A stretch of 62,235 nt of DNA, from NCBI GenBank assembly GCA_964542875.1, contig CAZIWA010000015.1, positions 1 to 62,235 on the forward strand, in the 5' to 3' direction. Source of the stretch: CAZGOM01 sp964542875. GTDB taxonomy: Bacteria; Planctomycetota; Phycisphaerae; Phycisphaerales; Phycisphaeraceae. The translations under genes were made by a program, and so were the position numbers. Shown one piece after another: positions 25,857-34,529 of the stretch (the first letter of the stretch is position 1; the number at the start of each line of letters is the position of its first letter). The notes below the pieces were generated by a model. It saw nothing but the letters and a program-made list of their open reading frames with translations. It ran no database searches and was not told where the DNA came from.

Positions 25857-26768
25857 ATGAAGGTGTTTTTAAACGGCAGGATCGTGGAGCAGACGGAAGC
25901 GATGGTCAGCGTTGAAGACGCGGGCCTGCAGCATGGCGTGGGGCTGTTTGAGACGATGGCTGTGCACCACTCCAACGTTTACCGGGTGTACCCTCACCTG
26001 GAGCGTTTGCGCGAGAGCGCGCAGACGCTGGGCCTGGCGCGTGAACTGAACCTGACGGCGCTGGCCGATGCGATTCACCAGACGATCGACGCCAATGAAC
26101 TTCAACGGGCGCGTGTGCGGCTGACGTTGACGCCAGGCGCCATATCGCTGCTGCGTGCGGCCAAGCCGGAGCAGGCTCCGCCTGAATCGACGATTTTGAT
26201 CGTGCCGGCGCCGGCGACGCAGTATGCGCCGGAATATTTTGAAAAGGGGATCAAGGTGCTGGTGGCGCCTGCGATGTCTAACCCGTTTGACCCCACGCAG
26301 GGACACAAGACGCTCAACTACTGGCAGCGGCTGCGCACACTGCGTCAGGCGGCCACCGTCGGGGCGGGCGAGGCGATCTGGCTGAACGTGACCAATCACC
26401 TGGCATCGGGGTGCATCAGCAATGTGTTTATCGTGAAAAATGGCGTGCTGCTGACGCCGATTGCCAAAGGTGAAGAAGTGCAGGATGCGATCCCCGCGCC
26501 GGTGCTGCCGGGCATCACGCGCGCGGCGGTGGTGGAGTTTGCCCAGCGGCTGCAGATTCCCGTGGAGAAGCGGATGATCACCGTGGCGGAGCTTGTGGAA
26601 GCCGACGAGGTTTTCCTGACCAACTCCAGTTGGGATGTACTGCCGGTGACGAGCGTGGAGACCAAGACGATCGGTTCGGGAACCGTCGGCGCGATGACTG
26701 CGGAACTGCGGCAGGCGCTTTTGGATGATATTGAGGCGCAGTGCAATCTGGATGAGAAAGACGAGTAA
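25857..26768 (+). CDS. class IV PLP-dependent aminotransferase
   Basis: The product has 303 residues from the ATG at 25857 (GAGG 6 bases upstream). It shows the fold-IV pattern: FLNGRIVE at the N-terminus, DAGLQHGVGLFETM and an Arg-rich PHLERLRES. The PLP lysine lies in GHKTLNYW. EAIWLNVTNHLASGCISNVFIV follows, matching the conserved E..N.G.v.E/SN region, with S where E is usual. The family includes branched-chain aminotransferase, D-amino-acid transaminase and aminodeoxychorismate lyase; the exact reaction cannot be read from sequence. A small lipoprotein gene follows after 45 bases. Confidence 0.87.
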   Translation: MKVFLNGRIVEQTEAMVSVEDAGLQHGVGLFETMAVHHSNVYRVYPHLERLRESAQTLGLARELNLTALADAIHQTIDANELQRARVRLTLTPGAISLLRAAKPEQAPPESTILIVPAPATQYAPEYFEKGIKVLVAPAMSNPFDPTQGHKTLNYWQRLRTLRQAATVGAGEAIWLNVTNHLASGCISNVFIVKNGVLLTPIAKGEEVQDAIPAPVLPGITRAAVVEFAQRLQIPVEKRMITVAELVEADEVFLTNSSWDVLPVTSVETKTIGSGTVGAMTAELRQALLDDIEAQCNLDEKDE

Positions 26769-26813
26769 GATCGGGCTTGCGCCAGCAGCAGTTTTAAAAG
26801 GAAAGGGAACCAC

Positions 26814-27014
26814 ATGCGTTTTTTGATTGCGTTGTTGTGCGTGGCGGGATGCTCGTTTTTGAGCGGATGCCAGGATTATGTCGACTGGTGGGGGGAGAGC
26901 GAGGATGACGCCTCGATTCGGCGGCATCGGTCGGTGGAGCCGAGCCTGATGGGGACGGGAGATGAAGAGGCGGTCTCGCAGGTAAGGGATGTTTCAGGTT
27001 GGCCGATGGGTTGA
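26814..27014 (+). CDS. small lipoprotein
   Basis: The 66-residue product has a signal peptide with a lipobox, LSGC (Cys19), followed by an acidic then Arg-rich mature part of about 47 residues. It should be acylated by Lgt and Lnt and anchored in a membrane. AAAGGGAA precedes the ATG. A shared terminator with the convergent cyclophilin gene follows. No family is recognised. Confidence 0.6.
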   Translation: MRFLIALLCVAGCSFLSGCQDYVDWWGESEDDASIRRHRSVEPSLMGTGDEEAVSQVRDVSGWPMG

Positions 27015-27099
27015 AGCGACCTATACCGGATCAGTGCAGTTGGGGATCGGTTTGTGGGCGGTGCGTGTTGAGCATCGGAGACGTATTGAGAATTGCTGG

Positions 27100-27137
27100 C
27101 GGCGTAGTGAGCCTCGTGGATTCGGCCGCGCCGTACC
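27100..27137. repeat. GGCGTRGTG..CCTCG.GGA.TCGGC repeat copy
   Basis: This is a diverged match to 32683-32719 (shared GGCGT.GTG, CCTCG.GGA.TCGGC and TAC in order). It lies between the small lipoprotein gene and the terminator at 27147. Function is unknown. Confidence 0.5.
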
Positions 27138-27146
27138 GGAGTAAAG

Positions 27147-27178
27147 AAAAACCGACGCGCTTGGGCGTCGGTTTTTTG
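27147..27178. terminator. bidirectional rho-independent terminator
   Basis: AAAACCGACGC/GCGTCGGTTTTTT has a stem of about 9 bp plus A and T tracts on both sides. It lies between convergent genes (lipoprotein on plus, cyclophilin on minus), so it can end both transcripts. Confidence 0.88.
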
Positions 27179-27199
27179 TTGATTGGATTGTTGGGCGAA

Positions 27200-27646
27200 T
27201 CAGGCGTCGGCTTCTTCGGAGATGGTGACGGAGACGATTTTGTCGCCTTGCTTGACGGCGTTGACGATCTTCTGGTCGGCGGGGCTGAGGACTTTGCCGA
27301 ACACGGCGTGCTTGCCGTTGAGCCAGTCGCAGGGGACGTGGGTGATGAAGAACTGTGAGCCGTTGGTGTTGGGGCCGGAGTTGGCCATGGAGAGGACGCC
27401 GACTTCGTGCTTGTTCTTGAGGGCGGAGGGTTCATCGGCGAACTTGTAGCCGGGGCCGCCGGTGCCGGTGCCCTGGGGGCAGCCGCCTTGGATCATGAAG
27501 TCGGGGATGACGCGGTGGAAGTTGAGGCCGTTGTAGAAGCCTTTGTTGGCGAGGGTGACGAAGTTTTCAACGGTCTTGGGGGCGGTGTCGGTGAAGAGCT
27601 TGACCTTGATGTCGCCCTTGCTGGTCTTGAAAGTTGCAACTTGCAT
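27200..27646 (-). CDS. cyclophilin-type peptidyl-prolyl cis-trans isomerase
   Basis: The 148-residue product is a minimal single-domain cyclophilin. It has FHRVIPDFMIQGGCPQGTG (catalytic R in FHR and Q in IQGG), GVLSMANSGPNTNGSQFFIT (the conserved MAN..GPNTNGSQFFI block) and WLNGKHAVFGKV. It has no signal peptide, so it is cytoplasmic. It catalyses prolyl isomerisation during protein folding. The gene is monocistronic with a clear terminator downstream. Confidence 0.95.
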   Translation of the reverse strand: MQVATFKTSKGDIKVKLFTDTAPKTVENFVTLANKGFYNGLNFHRVIPDFMIQGGCPQGTGTGGPGYKFADEPSALKNKHEVGVLSMANSGPNTNGSQFFITHVPCDWLNGKHAVFGKVLSPADQKIVNAVKQGDKIVSVTISEEADA

Positions 27647-27699
27647 GTGAGTCTCCTTTATGAGTGTTGGGGGAATAGTTTAGCGGATTGTCTGGGGAA

Positions 27700-27735
27700 G
27701 GGTCCAGGGGCTGGGATCCAGGGTCTGGTCAGAGG
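27700..27735. repeat. GGTCTGGTCAGAGG repeat copy
   Basis: Iterated GGGGCTGGGATCCAGGGTCTGG motifs end in GGTCTGGTCAGAGG. The same terminal motif recurs at 34477-34505, 56650-56684 (TCGGAGG variant) and 57921-57955. This copy is in the divergent gap between the cyclophilin and GH95 genes. Confidence 0.6.
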
Positions 27736-27817
27736 AAGAATATGGGTGGGTGAGTTGAGCAATGGCTGAAGGTAATTACAGTTAAGGATCAAATCTTTTT
27801 ACCCAGATGAGGCGAGC

Positions 27818-30049
27818 ATGGCTAAGGCGCGCAAGAGTGAAGCGGGATCGATGACGCACACGTTGGAGATTGCCGGGCCGATCAAGCGGTGGGATGAGGC
27901 ATTGCCTTTGGGCAATGGATTGATGGGGGCACTGGTTTGGGGGGAGGAGGGCGTGCTGAGGTTTTCGCTGGACCGGGGGGACTTGTGGGATGAGCGGCCG
28001 ATTCCGGGGTTTGAGCAGCCGGAGTTCACCTGGAAGAACCTGGTGAGGCAGGTGCGAGCGGGCAAGCATAAAGAAGTTTTCAAGGTGTTTGAAGAGCCGT
28101 ACTGGAGCCCGTACCCGACGAAGATTCCCGGGGGGCGCATTGAGGTGGAGCTGGCCAAGGGTGTGGCGCCGGAGATGTTTTCGCTGGATATGAAACGCGG
28201 CGAGGCGAGCGTGACGGCGGGAAAAAAAGCCATCAAAACGTTTGTGGACGCCGCAGGGAAGGTCGGTGTGGCGGTGTTTGATAAAGGCGTGCTGACCAAG
28301 GTGCGCCTGGTGCCGGCGCGGTTTGGCGGTGAGGCCAAGGGCGGGCCGGGCATTTCCAACGGTGACCTGGCGAGGCTGCAATACCCCAAGCCGGAAATCG
28401 GCAATGAAGGTGATGTGCAGTGGGCGCTTCAGGATGGGGCGCTTGGGTTTAAGTATGCATCGGTGGTGGGGACGAAGACGCTGAAGGACGGCCGGGTGCT
28501 GATGGCGTACACGATCAGTTGCACCAATGACGGGGCGGACGTGGTGGCGATTGGGCGCGGGTTGGTGGAGGCGGCACTGAAGGCTGGGTATGAGAAGGGG
28601 ATCGCGGGGCACCTGGCGTATTGGAAGGGATTTTGGGCCAAGTCGAGCGTGAGCGTGCCGGATGAAGAGGTGGAGAGGCATTACAACCTGGTGCGGTATT
28701 TTTATGGGGCGTCGTCGAGGAGAGGTGCGCCGCCGATGCCTTTGCAGGGGGTATGGACGGCGGATGAGGGGACGCTTCCGCCTTGGAAGGGGGACTATCA
28801 CCATGACTTGAATACGCAGCTTACGTACTGGGCGTATCTGCATCCGGGGCACCTGGATGAGGGGCTTTGCTTCCTGGATTATTTGTGGAATCTGCTGCCG
28901 GAGATGAAGCGATTCGCCAAGCGTTTTTTTGAATGCGATGGGGCGAGCGTGCCGTCGGTGGCGAGCTTGAATGGTTATCCGCTGGGCGGGTGGCCGCAGT
29001 ACAGCTTTATCCCGACCAATACGGTATGGCTGGCACAGAGCTTTCATCTGCACTGGCAATTCACGCAGGATAAGACGTTTTTGAAGGAGCGCGCTTATCC
29101 GTGGTGCGTGGAGGTGGCCAAGTGCGTGGAAGCGGTGATGGAAGAGACGCCGGAAGGGAAGCTGAGGCTGGAGCTTTCGTCATCGCCGGAGATCAACGAC
29201 AACACTCCCAACGCGTGGCTGAAGGCGAACTCGAATTTCGATCAGTCGCTGCTGCTGTGGTTTTACGCGGCGATGGAGGAAATGGCGCTGGTATTAGGGA
29301 AGAAAGAGGAAGCAGCGAAATGGCGCGGCGTGCTGGCGAAGCTGGAGCCGCTGGAACGGGCCAAGGGATGGTGGGAGGGTGCGCTGAAGGTGGATCGGGA
29401 ATTGGAGCTGGAGCATTCGCACCGGCACCATTCGCATTTGATGGCGATTCATCCGCTGGGGCTGATTACATCGGAGGGGGATGATGCGGACCGCAAGACC
29501 ATCGAGCAATCGCTGCTGCACAACGACCGACTTGGGACGGGGCAGTGGACGGGGTACAGCTTCTCATGGATGGCGTGCTTGTCGGCGCGGGTGGGCCTGG
29601 CAGAGCGTGCGCACTCGATGCTTAAGCGGTACCTGGATGCGTTCATCACGCGTAATGGGTTTCATGTGAATGGGGACTTTAAGAACCTGGGGCAGAGCTA
29701 CTTCAAGTACCGCCCATTCACGCTGGAGGGGAACTTTGCGGCGATGCACGCGGTGCATGAGATGTTTTTGCAAGGGCAAGGGGGTGTGGTGCGGGTGTTT
29801 CCCGCGGTGATCTCAAAGTGGAAGGATGCGTCGTTTAAAGATTGGCGCGTGCAGGGGGGCTGGGTGGTGAGCGCGTCACGCGCGGGCGGGAAAACCAAGT
29901 GTGTGGATGTGGAAGCGACTGTGAACGGCGTGCTGCGGCTGCGCAATCCATTTGGGCCGGGCGGGGGGAAATGGTCCATGAAGGTGAAGCATGAGGGAGC
30001 GGATGTGGTGGTGAAGCTAAAGGATGGGGATGTGCTTCAGGGGAGATGA
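27818..30049 (+). CDS. glycoside hydrolase family 95-like enzyme
   Basis: The product has 743 residues with no signal peptide, so it is probably cytoplasmic. The N-terminal beta domain starts WDEALPLGNGLMGALVWG, a GH95 hallmark. The (alpha/alpha)6 catalytic domain contains GDYHHDLNTQLTYWAY (about residues 325-340), the conserved Asn/Asp loop, HSHRHHSHL (about 534-542) and GTGQWTGYSFSWM. GH95 enzymes remove alpha-1,2-L-fucose or related L-sugars from glycans by inversion. The substrate is not certain because the sequence is diverged from characterised fucosidases. The Rieske oxygenase gene follows after 180 bases. Confidence 0.8.
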   Translation: MAKARKSEAGSMTHTLEIAGPIKRWDEALPLGNGLMGALVWGEEGVLRFSLDRGDLWDERPIPGFEQPEFTWKNLVRQVRAGKHKEVFKVFEEPYWSPYPTKIPGGRIEVELAKGVAPEMFSLDMKRGEASVTAGKKAIKTFVDAAGKVGVAVFDKGVLTKVRLVPARFGGEAKGGPGISNGDLARLQYPKPEIGNEGDVQWALQDGALGFKYASVVGTKTLKDGRVLMAYTISCTNDGADVVAIGRGLVEAALKAGYEKGIAGHLAYWKGFWAKSSVSVPDEEVERHYNLVRYFYGASSRRGAPPMPLQGVWTADEGTLPPWKGDYHHDLNTQLTYWAYLHPGHLDEGLCFLDYLWNLLPEMKRFAKRFFECDGASVPSVASLNGYPLGGWPQYSFIPTNTVWLAQSFHLHWQFTQDKTFLKERAYPWCVEVAKCVEAVMEETPEGKLRLELSSSPEINDNTPNAWLKANSNFDQSLLLWFYAAMEEMALVLGKKEEAAKWRGVLAKLEPLERAKGWWEGALKVDRELELEHSHRHHSHLMAIHPLGLITSEGDDADRKTIEQSLLHNDRLGTGQWTGYSFSWMACLSARVGLAERAHSMLKRYLDAFITRNGFHVNGDFKNLGQSYFKYRPFTLEGNFAAMHAVHEMFLQGQGGVVRVFPAVISKWKDASFKDWRVQGGWVVSASRAGGKTKCVDVEATVNGVLRLRNPFGPGGGKWSMKVKHEGADVVVKLKDGDVLQGR

Positions 30050-30175
30050 AGAGGAAGAGTTCCCGCAAAGGCACGACGATACAAAGTGCAGAGACGGATG
30101 GAGCGAGGACAGGAAGGATCTTCCAAGGGTCTTCCAAGGATCTTCTGTGGGACGCGATGTGTTTGTTCTTTGATT

Positions 30176-30217
30176 TTCAGGTTGTCTGGAGTAGATTCAT
30201 TTTTCAGACAACCTGAA
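30176..30217. promoter_or_regulatory. 13-bp perfect inverted repeat before the Rieske gene
   Basis: TTCAGGTTGTCTG (30176-30188) and CAGACAACCTGAA (30205-30217) pair perfectly across a 16-base spacer. The repeat ends 4 bases before the GGAGG ribosome site of the gene at 30230. It may be an operator, or an RNA hairpin that controls access to the ribosome site. Confidence 0.55.
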
Positions 30218-30229
30218 TGGGGAGGTTTT

Positions 30230-31450
30230 ATGGTGACGCTGACGGCTGATGGTCAGGAGCGGGCGTGGCTGGCACAGTTGCTGAAGGCGCAGAAACCCGG
30301 GTTTACGCTGGACCGGGAGTTTTATACGGATGAGCGGATTTTCAAATACGACGTGCGCAAGATTTTCTTTGAGCATTGGCAGCCCGCGGGGCACGTATCG
30401 CAGATCCCCAAGGCGGGGGATTATTTTCTGTATGAGATCGCGGGGGAATCGATCATCGTGGTGCGGGCCAATGACGGGTCAGTGAATGCGTTTTTCAACG
30501 TGTGCCGGCATCGCGGATCACGGGTGTGCCTGGAGCATTCGGGTCATGAGCGGGCGTTTGTGTGTCCGTACCACGCGTGGACCTACGGGCATGACGGGAA
30601 GCTGCTTTCGGCCAAAGCCATGCCGGAAGGATTTGAGCCCGATGGGTATGGGCTTAAGCCGTGCCATGCGCAGGTGTTTGAGGGATTGATCCTGCTGTGC
30701 CTGGCGGAGAAGGCGCCGGATATCGGCAAGAAGCTGACGGACTTTCAGACGATTTTCGGGCCGCATGAACTGGCGAACACCAAGCCGGTGCATGTGTTTG
30801 AATGCACGGTGCGGGCGAACTGGAAAATCGTGCTGGAGAACTTCGGCGAGTGCTACCATTGCTCGCACACGCACCCGGAATATTGCCAGGTGATGGCGCA
30901 CGCGATTCCTGATTCGTGGAACAACCAGCACAGGCAAGCCCAATGGAAGGCTGAGTGCGCGGCGTGGGAGAAGAAAGCCGCGGCGATGGGGCACGTGGTG
31001 GGAAGAATCTACCCCGGGGAGCGGCCTGACTACAGCGGCGGACGCATGCCGATCGGCGAGGGGTTTGTTTCACAGACGATGGACGGAAAGCCGGCTGCGC
31101 CGCTTTTGGGGCGGTACAAGGAGTTTGATGGCGGTTACACGCATGCGCGGATTTTGCCCGCGGTGTATCTGCTGGCGACGAATGACTTTTTGTTGATCCC
31201 GCAGTTCCTGCCGATGGGGCCGACAAGCACCCGGGTGGTGTTCACATGGTATGTGCGCGCCGACGCGGAGGAGTACGACGTGAAGCGGATGAGCCATGTG
31301 TACCAAGTGACGACGGAACAGGACAAAAAGATCGTGGAAGACAATCAACTGGGCGTGGAGTCCATGGCTTACCAGCCTGGGCCGTATTCGCAGACGGAAC
31401 AGGGAATCGTGGCGTTTTACCGGTGGTATGCGGAGGAGATGATGAGGTAG
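30230..31450 (+). CDS. Rieske-type ring-hydroxylating oxygenase, alpha subunit
   Basis: The product has 406 residues from the ATG at 30230 (GGAGG 6 bases before). The Rieske 2Fe-2S ligands are C92-x-H94 and C112-x2-H115 (CRHRGS...CPYHAW). The mononuclear iron site is NFGECYHCSHTHPEY, with the bridging E207, H210 and H215. The ECYHC pattern is that of choline/carnitine/glycine-betaine-type monooxygenases more than aromatic dioxygenases, so demethylation of a small N-methyl compound is plausible. No reductase gene lies nearby. Its 3-prime end faces the phytanoyl-CoA dioxygenase gene across a repeat element. Confidence 0.9.
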   Translation: MVTLTADGQERAWLAQLLKAQKPGFTLDREFYTDERIFKYDVRKIFFEHWQPAGHVSQIPKAGDYFLYEIAGESIIVVRANDGSVNAFFNVCRHRGSRVCLEHSGHERAFVCPYHAWTYGHDGKLLSAKAMPEGFEPDGYGLKPCHAQVFEGLILLCLAEKAPDIGKKLTDFQTIFGPHELANTKPVHVFECTVRANWKIVLENFGECYHCSHTHPEYCQVMAHAIPDSWNNQHRQAQWKAECAAWEKKAAAMGHVVGRIYPGERPDYSGGRMPIGEGFVSQTMDGKPAAPLLGRYKEFDGGYTHARILPAVYLLATNDFLLIPQFLPMGPTSTRVVFTWYVRADAEEYDVKRMSHVYQVTTEQDKKIVEDNQLGVESMAYQPGPYSQTEQGIVAFYRWYAEEMMR

Positions 31451-31456
31451 GGAGAG

Positions 31457-31569
31457 GATGTTAGATGTAAGAAGTTTGAGGTGAGATGTACAGAAAAAGA
31501 GCCGATCGCCACTCAGGCAACCGGCTCTTTCTTATTACTTCGTACATCTAACTTCTTACATCCAACATC
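31457..31569. repeat. nested inverted-repeat element (GATGTTA type) around a terminator
   Basis: The left arm (31457-31491) and right arm (31542-31569) pair at 27 of 28 positions apart from one 7-base insertion on the left. The loop contains a terminator-like hairpin (31496-31530). The element starts 7 bases after the Rieske stop codon, and its other end overlaps the stop codon of the convergent gene (31568-31570), so it occupies the entire gap. Confidence 0.85.
31496..31530. terminator. terminator hairpin inside the repeat element
   Basis: AAAGAGCCG/CGGCTCTTT has an inner GCC/GGC pairing and T-rich sequence after it (CTTATTACTT). It serves convergent genes and probably terminates the Rieske transcript. 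Confidence 0.78.
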
Positions 31570-32410
31570 AATTCACAGGCTTGTATTCGCCTTTGGCGTT
31601 GAAGCCGGGGTACTGTTTTTCGAGGGCTTCGAGGGTTTGTTTGGTGTAGTAGGGATGGTTGGGCGGGGGGAAGCGGAAGAGGGTGCGCTGGTCGGCATTT
31701 AAGCCGGCGATGACCTTGGTGAACATGGGGTTCTGGCCGATGGCGGTGTAGCTGATGAGGCCTTCGAAGTAGTGGTCTGCGCGACCCAGGCCGAAACCCC
31801 AGACGAAGCGTTCGCCGTCGGGGGCGGTGAAGTCGCTGGAGGCGTGCCAGGTGTAGTTGGTGAAGATGGCGATGGTGCCCGCGGGGCAAATGAGCTCGAC
31901 GGCTTTGTCTAGGGTGCCGCGGTCTTTGTTTTTCACCAGGCGCAGAGGGGCCTGGCCGGGTTTGACTTCGTCGAGGTGGATCCAGAAGCCGAGCTGGCCG
32001 TATTCACGGTGGTTGGGGTCGGTGGACATGGGGAGGAGGGAGTTGTTGCCGTTGTCGATGTGGCCGGTATCGCCGGATTTGAAACCGGGGTAGCGGGCGA
32101 GGGTGTAACCGACGCGGGCGTGGACGTGTTCGGCTTTGAGGTAGCGGCGGCCGAGCTTGATGAGTTCGGGGTGGAGGTAGAGGGAGGAGAGGCGCACATC
32201 CGGGTATGGATAGGGGGTGAGGACGGCGCCGCCTGCGGGCGGGTTATCCTTGACTTGCTCCCAGGTTTTCAGGGCAACGCGCTGGGCGCGCTGAAGATCG
32301 GGGAGCTCATCCTGAGGGATGTAACCGGGGAGGATGAGGAAACCGTCTTCAAGCAATGTCTCAAACTGCTGATCGGTGATAACTTGATGGGGATGTGTTT
32401 TGTATTCCAT
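31568..32410 (-). CDS. phytanoyl-CoA dioxygenase (PhyH) family protein
   Basis: The product has 280 residues from the ATG at 32410 (AGGAA upstream). It has the double-stranded beta-helix fold of Fe(II)/2-oxoglutarate oxygenases. The iron triad is H117-x-D119 (DTGHIDNGN) and H189 (YTWHASSDF), and R201 is placed to bind 2-oxoglutarate. A DGFLILPGYI opening is typical. PhyH-like proteins in this lineage hydroxylate varied small molecules, so the phytanoyl-CoA name indicates the family only. It could act in the same pathway as the Rieske and cupin oxygenases nearby, but this is conjecture. Confidence 0.88.
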   Translation of the reverse strand: MEYKTHPHQVITDQQFETLLEDGFLILPGYIPQDELPDLQRAQRVALKTWEQVKDNPPAGGAVLTPYPYPDVRLSSLYLHPELIKLGRRYLKAEHVHARVGYTLARYPGFKSGDTGHIDNGNNSLLPMSTDPNHREYGQLGFWIHLDEVKPGQAPLRLVKNKDRGTLDKAVELICPAGTIAIFTNYTWHASSDFTAPDGERFVWGFGLGRADHYFEGLISYTAIGQNPMFTKVIAGLNADQRTLFRFPPPNHPYYTKQTLEALEKQYPGFNAKGEYKPVN

Positions 32411-32562
32411 GGCGGATTCCTGTGATTGAAACAAGGGTTGGTGGGTAGATAGTTTGCCCGGGAGCGTCCAGCGACGCCATGGATTGGCGTGTCGTTTTGG
32501 ATGACGGTTTCTGCTGGTTGCACGGATGGGAGAAGGTGGCGGAAGATTCGGTGGGAGAGGAG

Positions 32563-32595
32563 TGGGGGGCCGCAATAGAGAATGGATGAGGAGTA
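32563..32595. repeat. half copy of the stop-codon palindrome family
   Basis: GGGGGGCCGCAATAGAG followed by AATGGATGAGGAG matches the right half and tail of the copies at 20.1 and 36.3 kb. It lies in the 312-base gap 32411-32722, which also holds AGTCGG/CCGACT and the repeat at 32683; no gene is seen in the gap. Confidence 0.5.
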
Positions 32596-32682
32596 CGTAG
32601 AGCAGTAGGGCAGAATCGGAGTCGGATTCCGACTGTAAGGCGGTGCGCGTTTGCTGTTCACGGATCAGTGGGTGTTGTGCGC

Positions 32683-32719
32683 GGCGTGGTGGACCTCGCG
32701 GACTCGGCGTCACCCTACA
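32683..32719. repeat. GGCGTRGTG..CCTCG.GGA.TCGGC repeat copy
   Basis: Partner of the copy at 27100-27137. It ends next to the stop codon of the Na/Pi symporter gene at 32723. Confidence 0.5.
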
Positions 32720-32722
32720 AGA

Positions 32723-34378
32723 CTAGGTGTTTTGGGGAGCCATCAGGTTAGCGAGGCGGCCGATGGACCAGATGGTGCGTTCAAAGAGGTTCCCGGCATC
32801 AAGCATGGCGATCCGGTCTTCGGGGGTGGAACGCGCTTCGGCGGCGATGTGTCTTTCACGCAGGGATTTGATGAGCGAACCTTTGTCGGCGGTGATGGCG
32901 CGGAGCATGTCCAACTCGGTGGGGTCGGTGGTTTGGGCTGCGGCGATGAGCGTGAGGAGAACGGTGTCGAGGCCTTCCACGAGCGTGGCACGAAGGTTGA
33001 CCAAGCCGGTTTGGGTTTGAAGTTGAGTGGCGAGTTTGTGGAGGTCTTCCTCAACGGCCTGGAGGATGGCGATGCGGGAGCGCAGGTTCATCAGCCGGTC
33101 TGCGCTGGCCGGGGTGACCTCATTGGCGAAAAGCGAGCCGGTGTAGTCGGAGAGTTGGGAGGCGACCTGGGTGAATGCTTCGTGATAGCCCTCGGGGCTC
33201 ACCTGGCTGTGGTGTTCGTCGTGGCCGGGGTGATGGGTGGTGTCACGGAGAGTGTCGAGAATGAGGGGGAGCCGGTTTAGAAGCCGGAGGTATTCCTTTT
33301 GGGCGAGATCGATACCCGCATCGGGCTGGTCGCGGTAGGCATCGGAGATGAATTTGGGTTTTGCGAGCTCTTCGTGGACGTGGGCGGGGTATAGGTTTTC
33401 GACCATGCGCAGGTAAAGCGGATAAGCCAGCATGAGGACGCTGGAGGTGACGACGTTGAAGAGGATGGTGAGGAGGCCCGCCTGGAGGGGGACAAAGTCG
33501 CTGGATTGACGGACGAGCCAGAGGGTCAGGGGGATGTGTGTGTTGCGCTCAATGATGTGCAGGGGGATGAAGATGGCGACGCCGACGATGTTGTAGAGCA
33601 CCTGGCCCATGAGGGTTTGGCGGGCGGAGCCCTGGAAGCTGGTGATGGAGAAAAGCCAGGTGACGAGGCTGGAGCCCAGGTGGGCGCCGTAAATAATGAG
33701 GGCGAGTTCCGGGAGGTTAAAGGTGCCGGCTGCGGCGAGGGCGATGACCAGGAGGATGATGCCCATGTGAGACTGCACGATGAGCGTGATGCCCAGGCCA
33801 AAGAGGAAGGCGGCAGGCTCAAAGTGATGAAGGAAAGTGATGGCGCCGTGCACGGCGGGGAGATTCATGAGGTCTTGCGAGTTGAGCTTGATTTGCCCCA
33901 GGCCGTACATGAAGAGGGCGAGCCCGAAGAGAGAACTGTAAAGGTGCTTGGATTGCTTGGGATATTCGTAGGCGAAGCAGATGCCGCCCAGGCCGATGAC
34001 CATGAGGACCAGGAGGTTCACCGGGAGGATGGCGGTGATGACGATGAAGGAGCAGCCGACGTTTGACCAGACGACCATCGGTAGGGCCTGGCGGACGGTC
34101 ATGGCGCCGCCTGCGATGAGGCTGGAGAGGAGAAGGGCGGTGACCCGGCCGGACTGGGTGACAAAGCCGGTGAGCGCGCCCCAGAGGGCGCTGAGCAGGT
34201 TGTACTGGGAGACTTTGCCCAGGACTTGGCGAAAGCGCGGGCCGGTGACCTGCTTGAGGTTGTCACGCAGGAGCTTGATGCCGACGAAAAAGAGCCCGAG
34301 GCCGGCAAGGATCTGGGCGCAGAGCATCCAGGGAGAAATGGCGGTGACGGGTTGGGTGTCGGCGGCGACAACGTGCAT
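32723..34378 (-). CDS. Na+/phosphate symporter family protein with PhoU-like C-terminus
   Basis: The product has 551 residues from the ATG at 34378; a TTG at 34471 would add 31 residues. It has eight to nine membrane helices. The two inverted Na_Pi_cotrans repeats are marked by ALTGFVTQSGRVTALLLSSLIAGG and FGLGITLIVQSHMGIILLVIAL, each with the QS motif used for Na+ and phosphate binding (with R after QSG in the first). After residue about 350 a helical PhoU-like domain follows. It imports or exports phosphate with Na+ at the inner membrane. An AraC gene lies upstream on the same strand. Confidence 0.85.
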   Translation of the reverse strand: MHVVAADTQPVTAISPWMLCAQILAGLGLFFVGIKLLRDNLKQVTGPRFRQVLGKVSQYNLLSALWGALTGFVTQSGRVTALLLSSLIAGGAMTVRQALPMVVWSNVGCSFIVITAILPVNLLVLMVIGLGGICFAYEYPKQSKHLYSSLFGLALFMYGLGQIKLNSQDLMNLPAVHGAITFLHHFEPAAFLFGLGITLIVQSHMGIILLVIALAAAGTFNLPELALIIYGAHLGSSLVTWLFSITSFQGSARQTLMGQVLYNIVGVAIFIPLHIIERNTHIPLTLWLVRQSSDFVPLQAGLLTILFNVVTSSVLMLAYPLYLRMVENLYPAHVHEELAKPKFISDAYRDQPDAGIDLAQKEYLRLLNRLPLILDTLRDTTHHPGHDEHHSQVSPEGYHEAFTQVASQLSDYTGSLFANEVTPASADRLMNLRSRIAILQAVEEDLHKLATQLQTQTGLVNLRATLVEGLDTVLLTLIAAAQTTDPTELDMLRAITADKGSLIKSLRERHIAAEARSTPEDRIAMLDAGNLFERTIWSIGRLANLMAPQNT

Positions 34379-34476
34379 CAGCAGCAAGGGCGTGGTCCTC
34401 AGGGCCCGGTGGTGCGGGGTATCAAGAGCATGAGGATTGCCGAAGCGTGTCAGATTCGTGTTAGGAAACAAGGGAA

Positions 34477-34505
34477 GGGGCTACGGTGCAGAGTCTGGTC
34501 AGAGG
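34477..34505. repeat. GGTCTGGTCAGAGG repeat copy
   Basis: GGGGCTACGGTGCAGAG followed by TCTGGTCAGAGG lies between the AraC gene (stop at 34530) and the Na/Pi gene. Relatives are at 27700, 56650 and 57921. Confidence 0.55.
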
Positions 34506-34529
34506 AGAAAAGCAAGAGGGTGATGGGGG

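Noticed and set aside
27782..29059. Minus-strand frame of 425 codons opposite the GH95 gene
   Set aside because: Arg/His/Pro-rich shadow translation; GH95 motifs support the plus strand.
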